9,599 nt of DNA, from contig CAISZB010000581.1 in NCBI GenBank assembly GCA_903889845.1, positions 1 to 9,599 on the forward strand, given 5' to 3'. Each line of letters opens with the position of its first letter. Within the stretch, counting starts at the first letter, position 1. This document shows positions 5,739-9,599 of the stretch, in pieces. Below the pieces are notes generated by a model. The model saw only the letters and a list, made by a program, of their open reading frames with translations. It made no database searches and was not told the DNA's origin. Source of the DNA: an uncultured Verrucomicrobium sp. Its GTDB lineage: Bacteria; Verrucomicrobiota; Verrucomicrobiia; Methylacidiphilales; GAS474. A program made the position numbers and the translations under genes.

Positions 5739-7472
5739 ATGATTTCCGCCGACGGCCGCCGTCGGGGCGTCTGGGGGGCCTTCCTCCTCTTCGCCCTCGT
5801 CCCGCTCCTCTTCGCCCTCTACACGGGGAACGTCTGGGAGGATTACTACATCACCTTCCGCAGCAGCCAGAACCTGGCGACGGGCCACGGCCTCGTCTTC
5901 CAGCAGGGGGAAAAGGTCCAGACCTACACCTCGGCCCTCGGCGTCCTCCTCCCGGCGTTCTGCAGCGTCGTCACGGGGACGACCCACGACGCGGCCGCGC
6001 TCTGGCTCTTCCGCCTTCTCTCCGCCGGGGCGCTGGGCCTCGCCGGGGTCTTCCTCTACCGGGCGTTGCGCCACCACGGCGTGCCGCCGGGGCCGCTCTG
6101 GATCGGCCTCCTCGTCGTCGCCCTCGACGCGAAGACCGCCGCCTTCGACACGAACGGAATGGAAAACGGCCTCCTCCTCGCCGCCCTCCTCTTCTCCTTC
6201 TGGGCGCTGACCGTCCCGCCGCGCGACGGACGGCCCTGGCTCTGGATCGGCCTCTCCTGGGCCGCGATCATGTGGAGCCGCCCGGACGGCTTCATCTACG
6301 GCGGCGCCCCCGCGGGGGCGATCCTCCTCTTCGGCGCCGGGATCGCGACGGGCCGGGGACGGCTCTGGCTCCTGCGCCAGTACGGCCTCGCGTTGGCCCT
6401 CTCCGTCGCCCTCTACCTCCCGTGGTTCCTCGGCTCCTGGGCCTACTACGGCTCCCCCGTCTCCAACACCGTCGCCGCGAAGGGCGTGAACCTCCACTGG
6501 TCGTTCCTCGAAAAAATCGCCCCGAAGCGCGACGCCGTCCCCGTTTCGGTCGAGGCGCCCGCGCCTGTTCCCGCCCCCGCGCCGACTCCGGCCCCGACGG
6601 CAGCGGCGACGCCCGCCCCCACCGAGGCCCCGGCGGCGGCCCCGCACCGCTCCTTCCTCCAGCTCCTCCACCTGAACCGCCTCCACTTCGAGGCCCTCAG
6701 CTACATCTACAGCCCGATCTACATCCAGTCGGGCGGCTGGCCCCCGGCGGTGAAGACATGGGCCTGCCTCCTCGTCTTCTTCGGCGGACTCCCCCTCCTC
6801 CTGCCGGGCGTCACGCGGACGACCCGGGCGGCGGCCTTCGCCTTCCTCGGCGTCGCCGCCTACTACTGCTACATGCCCCACGCCTCCCCGTGGTACATGC
6901 CGACGGGGGCGTGGCTCGGCTATCTGGCCCTCCTCCTCGGCGCAATCGACCTCCATTACCTGACCGGCGCCTCCCACCGCCTCGCGTGGCGGGCGGCGGC
7001 GGGGATCGCCGTCGCGGCGCAGCTCTTCCTCTTCCTCGCCGTCTGCGCGGAGATGCGGGTCCAGCAGCGCCTGATCGAGCTGGGCGTCCGGACCCCCATC
7101 GGCCTCTGGCTGCGGGACCACGCCGCATCGAAGAAGGAGACCGTCTTCCTCGAACCCCTCGGCTACATCGGCTACTACTCCCAGTTGAAGATGGTCGATT
7201 TCCCCGGCCTCTCCGCGCCCGAAGTCGTCGCCCTGCGGCGGAAGTTCCAAACCGACAACTGGGCCGTCCTGATCCGCGAGCTGAAGCCGACGTGGCTCGT
7301 CCTGCGCCCCTTCGAGGTGGAGATGATCAACGGCGACAACCCCGCGCTCATTCCCCAGTACGACGCTGTGAAGACCTTCGACGCCAGCGCCGGGGTCGCC
7401 GCCGCGCGGATCTACGGCAAGGGCTACCTGGAGTGCGACCAGACCTTCACCGTCTTCCGGAGAAAGGAATAG
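5739..7472 (+). CDS. Polytopic GT-C type glycosyltransferase (GT39/AftB-like)
   Basis: A 577-residue membrane protein that looks like a GT-C enzyme transferring a sugar from a polyprenyl-phosphate carrier to an acceptor on the outer face of the inner membrane. The first helix (about 12-30) is followed by WEDYYITFRSSQNLATG (33-49), an acidic first loop with the layout of the D/E-D catalytic motif of GT39, ArnT-like and AftB-like enzymes. Other features resembling the family are the VQTYTSALGVLL segment (60-71), the DTNGMENGL loop (137-145) and WSRPDG (179-184). Many helices follow to about 435, then a soluble tail (437-577) with LGYIGYYS and DFPGL, probably periplasmic. A 37-residue Ala/Pro-rich insertion (267-303) interrupts a loop and is unusual. 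The ATG at 5739 is preferred to an upstream TTG at 5703, which lies in the promoter. Acceptor and sugar are unknown. The acyltransferase follows immediately. Confidence 0.75.
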   Translation: MISADGRRRGVWGAFLLFALVPLLFALYTGNVWEDYYITFRSSQNLATGHGLVFQQGEKVQTYTSALGVLLPAFCSVVTGTTHDAAALWLFRLLSAGALGLAGVFLYRALRHHGVPPGPLWIGLLVVALDAKTAAFDTNGMENGLLLAALLFSFWALTVPPRDGRPWLWIGLSWAAIMWSRPDGFIYGGAPAGAILLFGAGIATGRGRLWLLRQYGLALALSVALYLPWFLGSWAYYGSPVSNTVAAKGVNLHWSFLEKIAPKRDAVPVSVEAPAPVPAPAPTPAPTAAATPAPTEAPAAAPHRSFLQLLHLNRLHFEALSYIYSPIYIQSGGWPPAVKTWACLLVFFGGLPLLLPGVTRTTRAAAFAFLGVAAYYCYMPHASPWYMPTGAWLGYLALLLGAIDLHYLTGASHRLAWRAAAGIAVAAQLFLFLAVCAEMRVQQRLIELGVRTPIGLWLRDHAASKKETVFLEPLGYIGYYSQLKMVDFPGLSAPEVVALRRKFQTDNWAVLIRELKPTWLVLRPFEVEMINGDNPALIPQYDAVKTFDASAGVAAARIYGKGYLECDQTFTVFRRKE

Positions 7473-8545
7473 CGCCATGCCCCGGCGCGAGTCCCGCGCG
7501 GCAGGGGCCGTCCCACATCGCCGCGCTCGACCTCTTCCGCGCCGTCGCCGTCCTGATGGTCGCGACGGCCCACTTCGGGCGGGCCTTCCCCGGCCCCGCC
7601 GCGAAGTTCTGCGCCGATTACGGCAAGCTGGGCGTCGAGGTCTTCTTCGTCATCTCCGGCTACGTCATCCCCTACAGCCTCGCCCGCGCGGGGTACCGCT
7701 GGGGCTGGAGCCGGGACGGATCCCGCCCGCTCCGTGTCTTCGCCGCGAAGCGCTTCCTCCGCATCCATCCCCCCTACCTCGCCGCCGTCGCGCTGACCCT
7801 CGCCATCATGCTCCCGTGGCGGCACGCCCTCGGCCTCCCCACGGGGGAGACCTGGGGGACCGTCGCGCGGAGCCTCGCCTACCTCCACTTCCCGGTCGAC
7901 AACCCCGTCTTCTGGTCCCTCCTCGTCGAGGTCGAATACTACGCCCTCGTCGGCCTCCTCTTCCCCCTCCTGGCCCACCGGCGGCAGGCCGTCGCGTGGG
8001 CGTCCCTCCTCGGCCTCCTCCTCCTCGCCCGCCTCTCCGGGGAGCCCGGCGGCGCCTTCCACCTGCCGCAATACCTGCCCCGGTTCGCCGCCGGGTTCGC
8101 CCTCTTCTGGCTGGGCGAGGGGCGGATCGGCTGGAAGACCTTCGGCGCGCTCCTCGCCGCCCTCTGGTTCTGGGACCACGGCTCCCCGGAGGAGAGTGCC
8201 TCCCTCCTCGCCGCCCTCGCCATCGTCGCCGCGGGCCGGGCGGGCGCGGGCGCAGGCCTGATGCGGCACCGGGCGTTCGCCCCCCTCTTCTTCCTCGGCA
8301 CGATCTCCTATTCCCTCTTCCTGATCCACCTCCCCGTGGGCGGAAAGGTCCTCGTCCTCACGCAGCATATCCTCGGCGGGTCGGGCGGTTGGATCGTACC
8401 GGTGTCGATCCTGGGCTTCCTTGCGGCGCTGGCCTCGGCGATCGGCGCCGCCTTCCTCTTCCACCGCTTCGTCGAGTCCCCCTGCCACCGCGCGGCGGGG
8501 AAAATAGGCTATAAAACCGATTGTGCTCCATTAAAAAGGGCGTAG
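7433..8545 (+). CDS. Acyltransferase family 3 (OatA/NodX-like), start region doubtful
   Basis: A polytopic membrane O-acyltransferase, predicted to move acyl (often acetyl) groups onto a cell-surface glycan. Hallmarks are HIAALDLFRAVAVLM followed by VATAHFG with the conserved active-site His, GVEVFFVISGYVIP, the RFLRIHPPY motif and FWSLLVEVEYYAL, then about ten hydrophobic segments to the end. The frame is open far upstream but has no ATG before the essential first motif. A GTG at 7433 is the in-frame start, overlapping the GT-C gene by 40 bases and adding a non-family tail. The natural start looks like the ATG at 7477 (AAAGGA upstream, just after the GT-C stop), which is one frame off. Removing one G from the run at 7504-7507 would join it as MPRRESRAAGPSHIAALDLF. 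So this entry is either a GTG-started gene or a one-base-damaged gene. The coding order suggests co-transcription with its neighbours. Confidence 0.85.
   Translation: MRPDLHRLPEKGIAPCPGASPARQGPSHIAALDLFRAVAVLMVATAHFGRAFPGPAAKFCADYGKLGVEVFFVISGYVIPYSLARAGYRWGWSRDGSRPLRVFAAKRFLRIHPPYLAAVALTLAIMLPWRHALGLPTGETWGTVARSLAYLHFPVDNPVFWSLLVEVEYYALVGLLFPLLAHRRQAVAWASLLGLLLLARLSGEPGGAFHLPQYLPRFAAGFALFWLGEGRIGWKTFGALLAALWFWDHGSPEESASLLAALAIVAAGRAGAGAGLMRHRAFAPLFFLGTISYSLFLIHLPVGGKVLVLTQHILGGSGGWIVPVSILGFLAALASAIGAAFLFHRFVESPCHRAAGKIGYKTDCAPLKRA
8510..8515 (+). promoter_or_regulatory. Possible -10 element in an AT-rich patch before PAP2
   Basis: TATAAA lies at 8510-8515 inside a short AT-rich stretch (about 8500-8560) that stands out from its very GC-rich surroundings. 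No good -35 is seen 16-18 bases upstream. It could give the PAP2 gene an internal promoter inside the end of the acyltransferase gene. The call rests on composition and one hexamer only. Confidence 0.22.
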
Positions 8546-8547
8546 AA

Positions 8548-8566
8548 ATGGGGAAATCTTCCCCAT
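8548..8566 (+). repeat. Perfect 8-bp inverted repeat covering the PAP2 start codon
   Basis: ATGGGGAA (8548-8555), loop ATC, TTCCCCAT (8559-8566). The right arm includes the first two bases of the PAP2 ATG (8565-8567). In mRNA it would fold into a tight stem over the start site; as DNA it is a near-palindrome that a protein could bind. It begins three bases after the acyltransferase stop codon, so ribosomes finishing that gene would melt it. Confidence 0.7.
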
Positions 8567-9272
8567 GCTTGCCGCCCTTCATTCCGCCGACTTGGCCCTG
8601 ATGCTGGCGGCGAATCGTCTCGTCGGCCTCCGCGACAGCCTCGACGTCCTCTTCCGGGTCTTCAACCACAACACCGTCTGGATGGGCGGCCCCATCCTCT
8701 TCTCCCTCGTCTACCTCTGGTTCTCCGACGGGGCGCGGCACCGCGCGGCGGTGGCCCGGGGCCTCGGCGCCGTCATCGTGGCAACGACCCTCTCCGTCTT
8801 TCTCCAATCGACCCTCCACGTCCACCTCCGCCCCCTGACCGATCCCGCCCTCGCCCCGCAGCTCCGCCTCGGGAACCTCCACCTCCAGGAAATATGGTGC
8901 CACAAGAACAGCTTCCCGAGCGACACCGCGACGCTCTACTTCTCCGCCGCCGCCGTCGTCGCGCTGGAGAGCCTCCCCCTCGGCCTCCTCTCCCTATTCT
9001 GGGCCGCGATCAGCGGGGGCCTCGTCCGCATCGCGTGCGGCTGGCATTATCCGAGCGACAGCCTGGGGGGCATCCTCCTGGGCGCGGGCCTCGTCTGGCT
9101 CGCCTCGCGCAGCGCGCGCCTGACGGAATGGACCGCCCGGGCGATCCGCCTGGCCGAGAAGCGCGAACCCCTCCTCCACGCCGCCCTCTTCCTCTTCCTA
9201 GCCGACCTCTCGACCCGCTTCGCCGGATTGCAGGCCGTGGCGAAGGGGGTGCAGCTGCTGCTCCATCTCTAA
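8565..9272 (+). CDS. PAP2-family membrane phosphatase-like protein with altered active site
   Basis: A 235-residue protein with about six hydrophobic segments and the PAP2 layout. PAP2 enzymes in envelope pathways remove phosphate from polyprenyl pyrophosphates or lipid A. Motif 1 keeps RP (89-90), but the expected Lys seven residues earlier is Ser. Motif 2 reads FPSDT (117-121), where FPSGH or FPSDH is expected, so the general-acid His is replaced by Thr. Motif 3 is well kept: R155, H161 (the nucleophile position) and D165 in RIACGWHYPSD, although the Ser before the Arg is Val. The codons around 121 read cleanly, so this is not a frame error. It follows the acyltransferase by 19 bases and belongs with that operon, suggesting a role in recycling or modifying a lipid carrier. 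It could be inactive, a variant enzyme or a binding protein. The start at ATG 8565 has no Shine-Dalgarno and sits in a hairpin. Confidence 0.82.
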   Translation: MLAALHSADLALMLAANRLVGLRDSLDVLFRVFNHNTVWMGGPILFSLVYLWFSDGARHRAAVARGLGAVIVATTLSVFLQSTLHVHLRPLTDPALAPQLRLGNLHLQEIWCHKNSFPSDTATLYFSAAAVVALESLPLGLLSLFWAAISGGLVRIACGWHYPSDSLGGILLGAGLVWLASRSARLTEWTARAIRLAEKREPLLHAALFLFLADLSTRFAGLQAVAKGVQLLLHL

Positions 9273-9599
9273 TCGATCTTCCCTTCGGCCAGCTTGTGCC
9301 AGCTGATCCCGGCGACGCAGGGCTCCCCGCTGAGGCGGCCGACGAGCTGCTCCACCTGCATGTCGTGGCTCTCCTCGCTCGTCAGCAGGGCCTTGAGATC
9401 GACCTCGTTTCCCGCGCCGTCCCCGTGGCGCGTGCTGTGGAGCTCGTGGAGGATCAGCGGGGAGATCGCGACGAGCTGGACGACGAGGGAGCGGACGTGG
9501 GCCTCCTGGGCCTTCGGCACCGTGAGGCGGATCGCGTAGCGGATGCCGCGCTCCTGCGGGTCGCTCGGTTGCCGGTTGATGAAGGCGACGAGCGGGCGG
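9269..9599 (-). CDS. MgtC/SapB-family protein, C-terminal part (cut by window edge)
   Basis: Only the last 109 or so residues are present; the gene runs off the right edge. The visible part begins RPLVAFINRQP, which matches the LRPLARxINRRP-type end of the MgtC/SapB membrane domain. A cytoplasmic ACT-like domain follows: an IRYAIRLTVP strand, a helix with EAHVRSLVVQLV, a DLKALLT strand, then QVEQLVGRLSGEPCVAGISW, the usual closing Leu-Ser-x-Glu-Pro-x-Val-x-x-x-x-Trp pattern. Family members are inner-membrane proteins linked to magnesium limitation and survival, some acting on the F-type ATP synthase; a specific role here is not shown. The stop codon TAG (9271-9269) overlaps the PAP2 stop by convergence. 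The family call rests on the C-terminal pattern only, as the helices lie outside the window. Confidence 0.72.
   Translation of the reverse strand, partial: RPLVAFINRQPSDPQERGIRYAIRLTVPKAQEAHVRSLVVQLVAISPLILHELHSTRHGDGAGNEVDLKALLTSEESHDMQVEQLVGRLSGEPCVAGISWHKLAEGKID

Noticed and set aside
6272..7432. Upstream part of the frame that holds the acyltransferase
   Set aside because: Pro/Arg-rich out-of-frame reading of the GT-C gene; only the sequence from about 7433 on is acyltransferase-like.
5571..7478. 635-residue open frame on the minus strand opposite the GT-C gene
   Set aside because: Low-complexity Glu/Gly/Arg sequence without recognisable motifs; the antisense shadow of a clear membrane enzyme.
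7477..8514. 345-residue Arg/Pro-rich frame starting at the well-placed ATG at 7477
   Set aside because: Its composition is a shadow and the acyltransferase motifs are in the neighbouring frame. Only its first residues may belong to the real protein.

Overview
The window is very GC-rich, with G or C at most third codon positions. It comes from a diderm (Gram-negative type) bacterium: there is a TonB-dependent outer-membrane receptor, Sec signal peptides and several polytopic envelope-glycan proteins. The gene style suggests a high-GC Verrucomicrobiota or a relative (PAF-acetylhydrolase-like SGNH esterase, scarce Shine-Dalgarno sites, promoter-like boxes almost touching start codons). That placement is an impression, not a demonstration. 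No transposase, integrase, phage gene or CRISPR array was seen.

Left part, minus strand (about 1-2457): a BtuB-like cobalamin receptor gene lies behind a well-preserved cobalamin riboswitch (2233-2457). A hairpin between aptamer and start codon can hide the ribosome-binding site, so B12 probably represses the receptor at translation. The 205 bases after its stop codon hold alternating copies of CCCGAAGGG and a small hairpin, but no gene.

Middle, plus strand (2624-5647): divergent from btuB is a processive-type GT2 glycosyltransferase in the membrane. Between them is a near-perfect inverted repeat whose loop is a C-tract, giving quadruplex potential on the minus strand. Next come a secreted SGNH/GDSL esterase broken by a one-base frameshift at a G-run, and a secreted SYLF (Ysc84-type) domain protein.

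Right part, plus strand (5739-9272): a compact apparent operon of three membrane proteins: a GT-C type glycosyltransferase using lipid-linked sugar, an acyltransferase-3 and a PAP2-family protein. Together they look like a machine that adds and acylates sugars on an envelope glycan and handles the polyprenyl phosphate carrier. The PAP2 protein lacks the usual motif-2 histidine and motif-1 lysine. The acyltransferase start region appears to carry a second G-run indel. On the minus strand at the right edge, the 3' end of an MgtC/SapB-family gene converges on the operon with a 4-base overlap.

Most worth a second look: the riboswitch and its SD-sequestering platform, the inverted repeat with G-quadruplex potential, the degenerate PAP2, the start-codon hairpin in front of it, the repeated near-leaderless promoter layout, and the two G-run frame breaks. 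No clearly new defence or mobile system was found.
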